Source: an uncultured Pelagibacteraceae bacterium (GTDB lineage: Bacteria; Pseudomonadota; Alphaproteobacteria; Pelagibacterales; Pelagibacteraceae). Taken from it: a DNA stretch of 64,000 nucleotides. The stretch spans positions 1 through 64,000 of the forward strand of contig CACKCQ010000003.1 in assembly GCA_902598655.1 (NCBI GenBank). Direction: 5' to 3'. A program made the position numbers and the translations under genes. Of this stretch, positions 45,111 to 55,025 are shown piece by piece. Positions within the stretch are counted from its first letter, which is position 1. Each line of letters starts with the position of its first letter. The notes under the pieces are model-generated. The model did no database searches, was not told the origin of the DNA, and was given only the letters and a program-made list of their open reading frames with translations.

Positions 45111-46117
45111 TATTTGATCTTGCTTACATACTCAGCAATATCACACATTCTATTCGAGAAACCCCATTCATTATCATACCAAGCTGAAATTTTACCCATT
45201 TTATTACCAACTACATTAGTAAGTGAAGAGTCTATGATTGCAGATGCACTATTGTGATTAAAATCAATTGAGACTAGCTTCTCATCTGTAACATTTAGAA
45301 TATTTTTAAGTTTCGTTTTGGAAGCTGAAAATAAAGAGTTATTTAATTTTTTTAAAGTAATATTTTTTTTTACATTAAATACAAATTCTATTAATGAAAC
45401 ATTTGGTGTTGGCACTCTCATTGCTATCCCCTCTAGCTTACCTTTCAATGAGGGTATAATCTCACCAATAGCTTTTGATGCACCAGTAGATGTGGGTACA
45501 ATTGATTGACTTGCAGATCTTGCTCTTCTAGGATCTTTGTGAGAATTATCTAATATTCTTTGATCACTTGTAAAAGCATGTATGGTTGTCATAAAACCAT
45601 TAAGAATTATAAAATTTTTATTAATTACGTCTGCAACAGGAGCTAAGCAATTCGTTGTGCAAGAAGCTGCTGAAATAATTCTATCATTCTTGTTTATCTT
45701 CTTATGATTTACGCCAAAAACTATAGTTTTATCAGCCATTTTACATGGGGCCGATACAATAACTTTTTTTCCACCATTTTCTATATGTGGTAGTAATTGA
45801 TCTTTAGAATTAAACTTACCTGTGCACTCAAAAACATAATCTACACCATAATTTTTCCACTTTATGTCATTAATCATAGAGTATTGGGTGTAAGTTATTT
45901 TTTCTTTATTTATTTTTATGTAATTTCCTCCAGATTTTACTTGAGAACTAAAATTACCATGAATTGAATCATATTTTAATAAATTTGCACAAATTTCAGA
46001 GCTAGATCTATTATTAATATGTTTGATAATTATTTTACCTTTGTAATTTTCATAAATTGATCTCACAATCATTCTTCCAATTCTTCCCATACCGTTAATG
46101 CCAACTTTTATTGTCAT
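45110..46117 (-). CDS. gap: Glyceraldehyde-3-phosphate dehydrogenase, type I
   Basis: The 335-residue enzyme has the NAD loop GINGMGRIGR (7-16), the catalytic SAASCTTNCLAPV (near 149-161, reactive Cys) and WYDNEWGFSNRM at the C-terminus. It overlaps tkt by 4 nt and pgk by 1 nt, so gap and pgk are likely translated in step. Confidence 0.96.
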   Translation of the reverse strand: MTIKVGINGMGRIGRMIVRSIYENYKGKIIIKHINNRSSSEICANLLKYDSIHGNFSSQVKSGGNYIKINKEKITYTQYSMINDIKWKNYGVDYVFECTGKFNSKDQLLPHIENGGKKVIVSAPCKMADKTIVFGVNHKKINKNDRIISAASCTTNCLAPVADVINKNFIILNGFMTTIHAFTSDQRILDNSHKDPRRARSASQSIVPTSTGASKAIGEIIPSLKGKLEGIAMRVPTPNVSLIEFVFNVKKNITLKKLNNSLFSASKTKLKNILNVTDEKLVSIDFNHNSASAIIDSSLTNVVGNKMGKISAWYDNEWGFSNRMCDIAEYVSKIK

Positions 46118-48069
46118 TTTTTTAAATAAAATTTAATTTTTTTGCTAATTTTTTCACTACTTAAACCAAAATGATCATAGACTTTTTTATAAGGAGCACT
46201 TTTACCAAAGTCCTCTATTGAAAAAGAAAAGCCTTTTTTAATATATTTTTCCCAAGACATTTTTGATCCTGCCTCAATTGAAAAAGTGTTTTTGCTTTCT
46301 TTTAAGATTTTATCTTTATAGCTCTTGTTTTGTTTTTCAAAAATTTCTTGGCAAGGCATTGATATTACTTTTGAATAAATTTTTTGTTTGGCCAATTTAT
46401 GACTAGTCTCAATTGCGAGATTAACCTCTGATCCTGAGGCTAAAAGAGTTAAATTTATGTTTTTTCCAGTCCTTATAACTTCGTAAGCTCCCATTGAGCA
46501 CTGATTTTTTTTGCTAAAACTCTTTCTTATGGGTTTTAAGTTTTGTCTAGTTAAAGCTAATATGCTAGGTGTTTTGTTACTGTTTAAAGCAATATCCCAA
46601 CATTCAATTGTTTCAGTTTGATCTGCTGGCCTTAAAACATTTAAATTTGGAATAGATCTTAAAGCAGTAAGTTGTTCTACTGGTTGATGTGTAGGTCCAT
46701 CTTCTCCAAGCCCTATTGAGTCATGTGTCATTATATAAATTACCTTCTGTTTCATTATAGCAGATAGCCTTATTGAAGGTTTGCAATAGTCTGAAAATAT
46801 TAAAAAAGTACCTCCATAAGGAATAAAATTACTATGAAGAGCTAATCCATTCATTACTCCACTCATTGCATGTTCTCTAACTCCATAGTGAATATAATTA
46901 CCACCAAAGTTACTTGAATTAATAATTTTATGTAACTTAGTTTTTGTATTGTTTGATCCCGCTAAATCAGCAGAGCCACCAATTAAAGTATTTCTCTCTT
47001 TTAATATAGCTGTTAAAAATTCTTCTGAGGATTTTCTTGTAGCTATAGTCTTAAAATTTTTTATTGCATCTTTTTTTTGTTTTATAATTGAACTCGAGAA
47101 TCTATTTTTTATAATACTTTTAAATTTTTGTTTGTGTTTGCTAAAAGTTTTATTCCATATTTGTTCTTTTTTGACACCTTTTTCTCCAATTTTTCTCCAA
47201 TCAGTTAAAATTCTTTGAGGTATTTTAAATGGTTTATAATCCCAATCTAATTTTTTTCTAACTAACTTAATTTCATCTATTCCAAGAGGACTTCCATGAG
47301 AAGAGGCCTTTCCACCTTTATTTGGAGATCCAAATCCTATTTTTGTTTTACACGAAATCACAGTCGGTTTTTTTGATGTTTGTGCTTTTTTTAAAGCATT
47401 ATAAATTTCTCTGTAGTTATGCCCATTGATCAAAATATAATTCCATCCGTAGCTTTTGAATCTGTTTTTATAGTCATCTGAGACTGCTAAACTTGTAGGA
47501 CCATCTATTGAAATAGAATTATTATCAAAAAGCATTATAAGATTATTAAGTCTAAGGTGACCGGCCAGACTCATTGCTTCATGACTTATTCCTTCCATAA
47601 GGCACCCATCACCAGCCAAGACATAGGTCTTGTGATTTATTAAATTACTTCCTAATTTTTTCTTTAAGATCTCTTCTGCAATTGCAAAACCCACAGAATT
47701 TGCAATTCCTTGACCTAAAGGACCAGTTGTAGTTTCAATGCCTGAGTTTGGGTGATACTCTGGGTGTCCAGCACAAATTGAATTTAGTTGTCTAAATTTC
47801 TTGATGTCGTTAAGTGATACACTTCTATACCCAGTTAAGTACAACAGCGAGTAAAGCAACATTGATCCATGTCCAGCTGATAAAATAAATCTATCTCTAT
47901 TAAGCCAGTTAGGATTTTTTGGATTAAATTTTAGAAAATACTTAAATAAAACTGTTGCAACATCAGCCATACCCATTGGCATACCTGGGTGACCAGATTT
48001 AGCGTTTTGAACCGCATCCATTGATAAAAAACGAATAGCATTTGATAAATTTTTTTCTATATTTTTCAA
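46114..48069 (-). CDS. tkt: Transketolase
   Basis: This 651-residue thiamine-diphosphate enzyme of the pentose phosphate pathway has SGHPGMPMGMAD (near 26-37), GHGSMLLYSLLY, the ThDP motif GDGCLMEG, VREHAM and GLGEDGPTHQPVE. The start is TTG (48,067-48,069) after an AGGA Shine-Dalgarno 6 nt upstream; a stop precedes it in frame and the next ATG is 17 codons inside the conserved region. It heads the minus-strand metabolic operon and is divergent from the zapA cluster (52 nt). Confidence 0.95.
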   Translation of the reverse strand: MKNIEKNLSNAIRFLSMDAVQNAKSGHPGMPMGMADVATVLFKYFLKFNPKNPNWLNRDRFILSAGHGSMLLYSLLYLTGYRSVSLNDIKKFRQLNSICAGHPEYHPNSGIETTTGPLGQGIANSVGFAIAEEILKKKLGSNLINHKTYVLAGDGCLMEGISHEAMSLAGHLRLNNLIMLFDNNSISIDGPTSLAVSDDYKNRFKSYGWNYILINGHNYREIYNALKKAQTSKKPTVISCKTKIGFGSPNKGGKASSHGSPLGIDEIKLVRKKLDWDYKPFKIPQRILTDWRKIGEKGVKKEQIWNKTFSKHKQKFKSIIKNRFSSSIIKQKKDAIKNFKTIATRKSSEEFLTAILKERNTLIGGSADLAGSNNTKTKLHKIINSSNFGGNYIHYGVREHAMSGVMNGLALHSNFIPYGGTFLIFSDYCKPSIRLSAIMKQKVIYIMTHDSIGLGEDGPTHQPVEQLTALRSIPNLNVLRPADQTETIECWDIALNSNKTPSILALTRQNLKPIRKSFSKKNQCSMGAYEVIRTGKNINLTLLASGSEVNLAIETSHKLAKQKIYSKVISMPCQEIFEKQNKSYKDKILKESKNTFSIEAGSKMSWEKYIKKGFSFSIEDFGKSAPYKKVYDHFGLSSEKISKKIKFYLKK

Positions 48070-48121
48070 AAAGTATCCTATCTAGACTTAGGTGATTCAA
48101 TTTATTAATATAGATATATAT

Positions 48122-48445
48122 ATGAAAAACATTGATGAAAAAGAAAAAAAATTAAAGGATACTTTAAAAAAATTAGGAGAGATAAACATTCAACATAATG
48201 AAGAATTAGATAAAGTTGCAATTTTAAAAGATCAAAAAAATCAATTAGAAATTGAAAAAAAACAGATAACCACATCTCTCCAAAGCTTAGAAGAAGAAAA
48301 CTTAAAACTTAGAAGTAAAATAAATGAATTAAAAAAGGATCACGAAACTTCAAAAAGAAAAGAAAATCAATTTAATGAAAAAATTGATGAATTAAATCAA
48401 GAAACAGATAATTTATTGGAAGAAATAGATAAATGGCAAATGTAA
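48122..48445 (+). CDS. Short coiled-coil protein upstream of zapA
   Basis: The protein of about 107 residues is almost entirely a charged heptad-patterned helix (KKLGEIN...KDQKNQLEIEKKQITTSLQSLEEENLKLRS...), without motifs. I chose ATG 48,122; an ATG at 48,092 adds ten hydrophobic residues that do not fit the pattern. A similar small coiled-coil (DUF4164-like) often precedes zapA in alphaproteobacteria, which suggests a division role. It overlaps zapA by 13 nt. Confidence 0.7.
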   Translation: MKNIDEKEKKLKDTLKKLGEINIQHNEELDKVAILKDQKNQLEIEKKQITTSLQSLEEENLKLRSKINELKKDHETSKRKENQFNEKIDELNQETDNLLEEIDKWQM

Positions 48446-48879
48446 ATATAAAATTTAATGGTAAAGAATATTTATTATCTTGTGAAGATGGCCAAGAGGA
48501 ACATTTGGAAGAATTATCCTTAAGTTTAAATAAAAAATTTAATGATCTAAAATTTGATCTTGGAAATATTGGAGAGAATAAATTATTACTAATATCTTCT
48601 ATAAAAGTCATGGATGAGTATTTTGAAACCAAAAAAAAAGTAGATGCGCAAAAAAAAGAGCTTCAAGAATTAAAAGAAAAATTTAAAGAATTAAAATCTT
48701 TAGTATATCAGTACAAAGATAACAAAGAAAATGAAATTAAAAATTTAAGTTCAACGCAAGAGGAACTTGAGAATGATATTGAAAACTACAAAACAAATTA
48801 TGAAAATTTAATAGACAAAGTAACTTTAGAAATAGAAGACTTTGTCAAAAAAAATAGCACAAATACTTCTGTTTCATAA
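48433..48879 (+). CDS. zapA: Cell division protein ZapA
   Basis: A 148-residue FtsZ-associated protein. NVNIKFNGKEYLLSCEDGQEEHLEELS followed by NKKFNDL and LLLISSIKVMDEYFE is the ZapA head domain (about 3-70), followed by a long coiled coil. Longer than E. coli ZapA (109), with an extended C-terminal coil. It is translationally coupled to the upstream coiled-coil gene. Confidence 0.82.
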   Translation: MANVNIKFNGKEYLLSCEDGQEEHLEELSLSLNKKFNDLKFDLGNIGENKLLLISSIKVMDEYFETKKKVDAQKKELQELKEKFKELKSLVYQYKDNKENEIKNLSSTQEELENDIENYKTNYENLIDKVTLEIEDFVKKNSTNTSVS

Positions 48880-48886
48880 AATATCA

Positions 48887-49426
48887 GTGTCAAAATTTAA
48901 ATTAAGAAAAAAAATCATTAACTTAAGAAAAAAGAAATATTTTGAAATCAAGATAGGCAATAATATTATAGATAGTTTTCATAATAAAATTAATCTATCA
49001 AAAAATTCAATTATTGGAGGTTATTTTCCAATAAATTTTGAATTTGATTGTTTGCAAATACTAAAAAAATTTTATTCTAACGGTTATAGTATTTCGTTGC
49101 CAATTATTAAAAGAAATCATCAAATGGATTTTTATAAATGGAGTCCAAATGATCCTTTAACAATAAGCTTATTAGGAATTCCTCAGCCACTAAAATTGAA
49201 AAAAGTATACCCAGATATAATATTTGTACCAATAGTTGCTTTTGACATATTCAGAAACAGAATTGGCTATGGTGGTGGATTTTATGATAGATATTTAGAA
49301 AAAATTTCTTTAATTAAAAAATGTAAAACAATTGGACTGGCTTTTTCACATCAAAAAGTTAATAAAATTAATGTTGAAAATTTTGATAGAAAATTAGATT
49401 TAATTTTGACAGAAAAATTAATGTAA
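48887..49426 (+). CDS. 5-formyltetrahydrofolate cyclo-ligase family protein
   Basis: The protein converts 5-formyl-THF to 5,10-methenyl-THF. It has KLRKKIINLRKK at the start, IGGYFPINFEFD, SLPIIKR, PDIIFVPIVAFD and the nucleotide loop RIGYGGGFYDRYL (near 123-135). GTG 48,887 gives the expected N-terminus and 179 residues; ATG 48,842 would overlap zapA by 38 nt. The 6S RNA often found between zapA and this gene has no room here. Confidence 0.88.
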   Translation: MSKFKLRKKIINLRKKKYFEIKIGNNIIDSFHNKINLSKNSIIGGYFPINFEFDCLQILKKFYSNGYSISLPIIKRNHQMDFYKWSPNDPLTISLLGIPQPLKLKKVYPDIIFVPIVAFDIFRNRIGYGGGFYDRYLEKISLIKKCKTIGLAFSHQKVNKINVENFDRKLDLILTEKLM

Positions 49427-49428
49427 TA

Positions 49429-50235
49429 ATGAAGATTTTATTTTTAGGTGATATAGTAGGAGACGCAGGCTTTAAATCAGTAAAAAAAAACTTGCCAAAC
49501 ATAGTCTCAAAAAAAAGTATAGATTTTGTTTGTGTTAATGGTGAAAATGCAGCCAGTGAAGGTGTTGGTCTTACTGAAAATATTGCTAATGAACTTTTTA
49601 ATGTTGGTGTAGATGTAATTACAACAGGCAATCATGTATGGGATCAAAAAGAAATTTATGAGTATATAAAAACTGAAAAAAAATTATTAAGACCAATAAA
49701 TATGAGCGGAAATTTACCAGGTAAAGGTTTTTCCATATTCAATTCAAAAAAAAATCTGAAAGTCGGGGTGTTAAATCTTATGGGAAACGTTTTTATGAAA
49801 AAATGCGATGATGTTTTTAAAATCGCTAATGAATTTATCGCACAAAAAAAAATTTCAAAAGATTATGACTTTTTAATAGTTGATTTTCATGGTGAAATAA
49901 CAAGTGAGAAAATGGCTATGGGTAATCTATTTGACGGATATGCAACTTTAGTTGTAGGTACTCATACACACGTGCCAACAAATGATGCAAGAGTTCTAAA
50001 GAATGGAACTAGCTATATTACTGATGCTGGAATGTGTGGTGACTATGACTCGGTCATTGGTATGAATACACAAAATTCAATTAACAGATTTTTAAAAAAA
50101 GAAGCTGTAAAACATTTTCCTGCTAATGGAGAAGCATCTCTAAGTGGGGTAATTGTAGATTGTGATGTAAGAAATGGACTTGCAAAAAATATAGAAAGCT
50201 TCATTTTCGGTGGAAGTTTGAAAAACATAAATTAA
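49429..50235 (+). CDS. YmdB-type metallophosphoesterase (TIGR00282 family)
   Basis: The 268-residue phosphodiesterase has the metal ligands LFLGDIVGDAG (4-14), VNGENAASEG (36-45), TTGNHVWDQ (65-73), DFHGE and VGTHTHVPT (near 177-185), as in Bacillus YmdB, which cleaves 2',3'-cyclic nucleotides and affects RNA-linked signalling. It lies 2 nt after the cyclo-ligase and 2 nt before yebC. Confidence 0.88.
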   Translation: MKILFLGDIVGDAGFKSVKKNLPNIVSKKSIDFVCVNGENAASEGVGLTENIANELFNVGVDVITTGNHVWDQKEIYEYIKTEKKLLRPINMSGNLPGKGFSIFNSKKNLKVGVLNLMGNVFMKKCDDVFKIANEFIAQKKISKDYDFLIVDFHGEITSEKMAMGNLFDGYATLVVGTHTHVPTNDARVLKNGTSYITDAGMCGDYDSVIGMNTQNSINRFLKKEAVKHFPANGEASLSGVIVDCDVRNGLAKNIESFIFGGSLKNIN

Positions 50236-50237
50236 TT

Positions 50238-50960
50238 ATGGCTGGACATTCACATTGGGCTGGTATTAAACATAAAAAAGGCAAAGCTGACAAACAGAGG
50301 TCAAAAATTTTTTCTAAACTCTCTAGAGAAATTACGGTAGCTGCAAAACTAGGAGATAAGAATCCCGATATGAATTCGAGACTTAGATCAGCAATACAAG
50401 CAGCCAGGTCAGCCAACATGCCAAAAGAAAATATTGAGAGAGCAATTGAAAAATCTTCTAACAATGATCAATCAAATTTTGAAAATATTAGGTATGAAGG
50501 TTTTGGACCGAGCAAATCTGCTGTAATAGTTGAAGCATTGACTGATAATAAAAATAGAACTGCTTCTAATATAAGAACAATATTTTCGAAAAATAACGGT
50601 TCTTTAGGAACCCAGGGCTCTGCATCACATAATTTTCAAAGATTGGGTGTAATTAAAATAGACAAAAACGAAATTGAACAAGATGAAATTTTTGAACTAG
50701 CAATCGAGTCGGGTGCAAATGATTGTATTTCTCGTGATGAATTTCATGAAGTGCATACAGATATTGATGAAATATATGAGGTAAAAAAAAAATTTGAAAA
50801 AGTTATTGTAAATTTTCTCTCTACAGAAATTGAGTGGCTACCCATAAATAAAGTATCTCTTAAAGGCGAAGAAAATCAAAATATGGCAAAATTTCTAGAA
50901 ACTCTTGAGGATGAGGATGATGTACAAAATGTTTATACAAATGTTAACTTTGAAGTTTAA
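50238..50960 (+). CDS. yebC: YebC/PmpR family regulator
   Basis: The 240-residue protein starts MAGHSHWAGIKHKKGKADKQ and continues with RSKIFSKLSREI, as in YebC. Members act in transcription regulation or translation of difficult peptide stretches. It adjoins the RuvC-like gene without a gap (TAA then ATG). In many bacteria yebC precedes ruvC-ruvA-ruvB. Confidence 0.93.
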   Translation: MAGHSHWAGIKHKKGKADKQRSKIFSKLSREITVAAKLGDKNPDMNSRLRSAIQAARSANMPKENIERAIEKSSNNDQSNFENIRYEGFGPSKSAVIVEALTDNKNRTASNIRTIFSKNNGSLGTQGSASHNFQRLGVIKIDKNEIEQDEIFELAIESGANDCISRDEFHEVHTDIDEIYEVKKKFEKVIVNFLSTEIEWLPINKVSLKGEENQNMAKFLETLEDEDDVQNVYTNVNFEV

Positions 50961-51458
50961 ATGATAATTGTTGGAATTGATCCAGGAATAGCAGGTGCTA
51001 TTTGTTTTTTTTCTTATGGAAAAGTTATTGATGTAATCGACATGCCTACAATGGCTGAAGGGAAAAAAAATAAAAAACAAGTTAATGGCAGGCAAATTTA
51101 TAACGAAATAATGCTTATAAAAAATAAATTTATGAATGAAAAAATGAGTGTAGTAGTCGAACAAGTTTCTGCTATGCCAGGACAAGGTGTAACAAGCATG
51201 TTTAATTTTGGACAATCATTTGGAGTCATTAAAGGCATATGTTCGGCAATGGAGCTTCCTATTTTTTATGTTAGACCAGCAAAATGGAAAAAACATTTTA
51301 ATTTGATTAATTCTGAAAAAGATGCCAGCAGAACTAAAGCAATAGAGATGTTTCCTAGGGTTTCTAATAAATTATCAAGAAAAAAAGATAATAATAAAGC
51401 AGATGCTATTTTAATTGCTCAATATTTTGAAAACACAAGGGAAAGCAAGGATAACTAG
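50961..51458 (+). CDS. RuvC-like Holliday junction nuclease, phage-type
   Basis: The 165-residue RNase H-fold protein has GIDPGIAGAICF (5-16; acid D7), VVEQVSAMPGQGVTSMFNFG (65-84; acid E67) and KADAILIAQYF (146-156; acid D148). The EQVSAMPGQGVTSMFNFG form is the one I associate with RuvC-like resolvases of phages and related elements, not chromosomal RuvC. It occupies the ruvC position after yebC, but ruvA and ruvB do not follow. It should cut four-way junctions; whether it replaces RuvABC is inferred. Confidence 0.75.
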   Translation: MIIVGIDPGIAGAICFFSYGKVIDVIDMPTMAEGKKNKKQVNGRQIYNEIMLIKNKFMNEKMSVVVEQVSAMPGQGVTSMFNFGQSFGVIKGICSAMELPIFYVRPAKWKKHFNLINSEKDASRTKAIEMFPRVSNKLSRKKDNNKADAILIAQYFENTRESKDN

Positions 51459-51514
51459 AGTATTAGAGTTTTTTTAAGTCAAATTAATGACATATTTTAA
51501 TGGGAAACGATTGA

Positions 51515-52189
51515 ATGGATGCAGATATCGCAACACAAAGCTTAGGTTTAGCAAGTAATACAGATTTTTCTTTAATCAGTTTATTTTTACGCGCAGATGT
51601 AATTGTAAAGTCAGTAATCATAATATTAATTCTAAGTTCTATTTATTCATGGGCAATAATTTTTGAAAAAATAAGAATGTTTAGAAAAATTAATAAAAGC
51701 GCAGAGGAATTTGAGGAGAAATTCTGGAAATCAAAGTCTGCTGAAACATTTTATAACAGTCTACCTTCAAACATTGAGGATCCTATGGCAAAATTATTTA
51801 AAAGTTCTATGCAAACAGTTATGAAAACTAGATCAAAATCAAATTTATCTGAGAGACTATCTAGTGTTTTAGAGGTAAATATTGAAAAACAAATGGTGGC
51901 AGTTGAAAAGTATAATAGTTTTTTAGCAACTGTTGGATCGACAGCTCCATTTATAGGGTTGTTTGGAACTGTTTGGGGAATTATGAATTCATTTCAATCG
52001 ATTGCAATTTCAAGAAATACCAGTCTTGCAATAGTAGCCCCAGGTATTGCAGAAGCTTTATTTGCAACTGCGCTTGGGTTATTAGCTGCAATTCCTGCTG
52101 TAATTGCATACAATAAATTTAATTCAGACTCTAGAAAATACTCACAAAAATTAGAAAATTTCTCAAAAAGATTTTTATCAATTATTTAA
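51515..52189 (+). CDS. tolQ: Tol-Pal system protein TolQ
   Basis: The 224-residue inner-membrane protein has three membrane segments (about 25-45, 132-155, 175-195). TVGSTAPFIGLFGTVWGIM (near 143-161) is the ExbB/TolQ signature. With TolR it forms the proton-driven motor that powers outer-membrane constriction during division. tolR follows with no gap. Confidence 0.94.
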   Translation: MDADIATQSLGLASNTDFSLISLFLRADVIVKSVIIILILSSIYSWAIIFEKIRMFRKINKSAEEFEEKFWKSKSAETFYNSLPSNIEDPMAKLFKSSMQTVMKTRSKSNLSERLSSVLEVNIEKQMVAVEKYNSFLATVGSTAPFIGLFGTVWGIMNSFQSIAISRNTSLAIVAPGIAEALFATALGLLAAIPAVIAYNKFNSDSRKYSQKLENFSKRFLSII

Positions 52190-52606
52190 ATGGGATTTAA
52201 GCTCAAAAGTTCAAAAAATGATCCAATGAGTGAAATTAATGTTACACCATTTGTTGATGTAATGTTGGTTTTGCTAATTATATTTATGGTCACTGCACCA
52301 CTACTTACTGTTGGAGTCCAGGTAGATTTGCCAGAAACTTCTGCTGATACACTTCCTGAAGAAAATGAACCTTTAACTTTAACAATTAATTCTAAAGGTG
52401 AAATTTTTATTCAGGAAACAAAAGTTGAATTTAATAATTTAATTGTAAAAATATTGGCTGTTTCAAATAATAGAACTGATACAAGAATATATGTTAGGGG
52501 AGACAAAGCTATTAACTATGGCAGGGTACTTGAAATTATGGGAATGCTTTCAGGGTCAGGATTTACAAAAGTAGCTTTAATATCTGAACCGAATAAAGAG
52601 AGATAA
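52190..52606 (+). CDS. tolR: Tol-Pal system protein TolR
   Basis: The 138-residue protein has SEINVTPFVDVMLVLLIIFM (about 15-34), with the proton-carrying Asp in the single membrane helix, and a periplasmic ExbD/TolR domain ending SGSGFTKVALISEP. It adjoins tolQ and precedes tolA by 5 nt. Confidence 0.94.
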   Translation: MGFKLKSSKNDPMSEINVTPFVDVMLVLLIIFMVTAPLLTVGVQVDLPETSADTLPEENEPLTLTINSKGEIFIQETKVEFNNLIVKILAVSNNRTDTRIYVRGDKAINYGRVLEIMGMLSGSGFTKVALISEPNKER

Positions 52607-52611
52607 AGATT

Positions 52612-53580
52612 ATGTATCGAGGTCTTTTAATCTCATCTGGATTTCATGTTGCCATTGTTGTGGTGAGTATTTTGGCCTTGCCATTTGTTGCAAAAAAACC
52701 TCTGGATATTCCACCTCTTATTTCTGTGGAACTTATTCAAATTGCTGAAAAGACAAATATTCCTTTCGCACCAAAAGCATCAAAAATAATTGAGAAGGCA
52801 AAAAAAGAAAATGAAAAGCTTTTGTCTGAACAAGCTCCACCTAAAAAAGTAAAAAAAGATGAAAAAAAGGAAGTTCAGACAGATAAAATACAAAATGAAA
52901 TTTCCAAGGTTGCATCAAAAAAAACACCAGCCAGTGAAAATAAAATAGAAAAGTTAAAAAAAGAAAAATTAAATGCTGTACCTATGCCAGATGAGGATAA
53001 ACAAAAAATTCAACCAAAAGAAGAAAAAAAGCAGAAACCCTCTAAAGAAATCAATGATGAAAATATAAAAAAAATAGTTCAAACTAAAAAACCTATTTTG
53101 GATGAAAAAAAAGTTAAACAAGTGTCTGAATTTGAAAAAAAGGAAAAATTGGATTTAAATGAAATTGCAGCTTTAATAGATAAAAAAAAAGAAAATTTAG
53201 CAGAAACAAAAAAAGAGGTTGATAAGATTTCTCAATCAAATGACGAAACTATGGACTATTCAAAGCTAACATTAAGCGAGGAAGATGCATTAAAGGCTCA
53301 AATATTTACATGTTGGAGTGTGCCTATAGGTTTACCATTTAGTGAAGATTTATTAGTTAGAGTTAAACTCCAATTAAAACCAGATGGAACAATTGAGAAG
53401 CTTGAAATGCTAGATCATGTAAAAATGAATACACCTGGTAAAGAAAAATTTAGAACACTGGCAGATAGTGTGAGAAGAGCTATTCAACTGTGCAATCCAT
53501 TAAAAGTTCCTACAAGTGGTTATGAAAGATGGAAAAATATGATTTTAAATTTTGATGCTCGTGATATGCTCGGAGGATAA
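52612..53580 (+). CDS. tolA: Tol-Pal system protein TolA
   Basis: The 322-residue protein has one N-terminal membrane segment (about 4-24), a long Lys/Glu-rich stalk (about 55-215), and a C-terminal domain beginning near [16 protein letters not shown] (about 229-244) with CNPLKVP. It links the TolQR motor to Pal. The stalk is a coiled or extended helix. Its last base overlaps tolB. Confidence 0.9.
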   Translation: MYRGLLISSGFHVAIVVVSILALPFVAKKPLDIPPLISVELIQIAEKTNIPFAPKASKIIEKAKKENEKLLSEQAPPKKVKKDEKKEVQTDKIQNEISKVASKKTPASENKIEKLKKEKLNAVPMPDEDKQKIQPKEEKKQKPSKEINDENIKKIVQTKKPILDEKKVKQVSEFEKKEKLDLNEIAALIDKKKENLAETKKEVDKISQSNDETMDYSKLTLSEEDALKAQIFTCWSVPIGLPFSEDLLVRVKLQLKPDGTIEKLEMLDHVKMNTPGKEKFRTLADSVRRAIQLCNPLKVPTSGYERWKNMILNFDARDMLGG

Positions 53581-54926
53581 TGATTAGATTATTTAACTTA
53601 ACCCTTTTATTATTTTTGTTTTTAATAACGAAAGCAAATTCTTTAATAGAAATTGATATAACAAGAGGTAATTTAGATCCTTTGCCAATTGCAGTTTCAC
53701 CATTATTTCAAGATGATAACTCAAAAAAAAATTCAATTAATGAATTAAAAATAGAAAATGTTGGTTCTGAAATTTCATTTGTAGTAGAAAATAATTTAAA
53801 AACATCAGGTTTATTTAATCCGCTTAGTAAAGAAGCTTTTTTACAAAAACCTGATATTGCACATTTAAAACCAAGATTTGAAGACTGGGCACTAATTAAA
53901 GCTCAAGCTTTAATTACTGGCAAAGTAACAATTGAAAATAAGAAGCTAAAAGTTGAATTTAGGTTATGGGATATTTTAGCCGGAAGAGAGATGATGGCTT
54001 TAGCATTTACAACTGTCCCAAGTAATTGGAGGAGAGTTGGGCATATAATTTCTGATAAAGTTTATGAAAGATTGACTGGAGAAAAAGGATACTTTGATAC
54101 TAGAATTATTTATGTTTCTGAAGAAGGCCCTAAGACAGCAAGAGTGAAGAAATTAGCTATTATGGATCAAGATGGTTTTAATACAAAATATTTAACTTTA
54201 GGAAATGAATTAGTATTAACTCCTAGATTTAATCCGACTAGCCAGATGGTAACCTATTTATCGTATTTCAAAAATCTGCCTAGAGTATATTTATTAGACA
54301 TTGAAACTGGAACACAAGAAGTAGTTGGTGATTTTCCAGGAATGACATTTGCTCCAAGATTTTCACCAGATGGCAAGAAAATTATTATGAGTTTTGCTAA
54401 AGATGGTAACTCGGATATTTATACAATGGATTTAGAAAATAGAGTTGTTGAAAGAATAACAAACCATCCATCAATTGATACTTCTCCATCATATTCACCA
54501 GATAACAAGTATATAACATTCAATTCTGATAGAAGTGGGTTTCAACAGATTTATGTAATGAAATCTGATGGTTCAAATGTAAAAAGAATTTCATTTGGCA
54601 ATGGATTGTATGGAACACCAGTATGGTCTCCAAGAGGTGATTTGATAGCGTTTACAAAGTTGCATAAAGGAAAATTTTATATTGGCGTCATGAGAACAGA
54701 TGGTTCAGGTGAGAGATTATTAACTGAAAATTACTATCAAGAAGCACCTTCTTGGTCTCCCAATGGAAGGGTATTAATTTTTTACAGAGAAACTAAATCA
54801 AATGACAAAGGAGAGGGATTTAGTGCAAAGCTTTGGTCTATAGATCTTACTGGTTATAATGAAAGGCAAGTTCAAACAGAGACCGACGCCTCTGACCCAT
54901 CTTGGTCGTCTTTACTAAGCAATTAG
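53580..54926 (+). CDS. tolB: Tol-Pal system beta-propeller protein TolB
   Basis: The 448-residue periplasmic protein has a signal peptide ([21 protein letters not shown], about 1-21), an N-terminal domain and a six-bladed propeller of repeated FSPDGKKI / [10 protein letters not shown] / [11 protein letters not shown] / [10 protein letters not shown] blades. It binds Pal and the TolA system. It follows tolA with a 1-nt overlap. Confidence 0.95.
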   Translation: MIRLFNLTLLLFLFLITKANSLIEIDITRGNLDPLPIAVSPLFQDDNSKKNSINELKIENVGSEISFVVENNLKTSGLFNPLSKEAFLQKPDIAHLKPRFEDWALIKAQALITGKVTIENKKLKVEFRLWDILAGREMMALAFTTVPSNWRRVGHIISDKVYERLTGEKGYFDTRIIYVSEEGPKTARVKKLAIMDQDGFNTKYLTLGNELVLTPRFNPTSQMVTYLSYFKNLPRVYLLDIETGTQEVVGDFPGMTFAPRFSPDGKKIIMSFAKDGNSDIYTMDLENRVVERITNHPSIDTSPSYSPDNKYITFNSDRSGFQQIYVMKSDGSNVKRISFGNGLYGTPVWSPRGDLIAFTKLHKGKFYIGVMRTDGSGERLLTENYYQEAPSWSPNGRVLIFYRETKSNDKGEGFSAKLWSIDLTGYNERQVQTETDASDPSWSSLLSN

Positions 54927-55014
54927 GGCTTTTTTATTAGGTTTTAATATAAATTAAGTTGATTTTTATGCTTGAAACATCTAATTAGTTGTGAAAAAGT
55001 TCTAATAAATTATT

Positions 55015-55020
55015 AAGGAG
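55015..55020 (+). promoter_or_regulatory. Strong Shine-Dalgarno of pal
   Basis: AAGGAG sits 5 nt before the pal ATG (55,026). Most genes here have weak or no such site, so it suggests high translation of this abundant lipoprotein. The 99-nt gap before pal may hold its own promoter, but no clear -35/-10 pair was found. Confidence 0.7.
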
Positions 55021-55025
55021 CATTA

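Noticed and set aside
48870-48900. 6S RNA between zapA and the cyclo-ligase gene
   Set aside because: The usual site has no room here, since only a few bases separate the genes.
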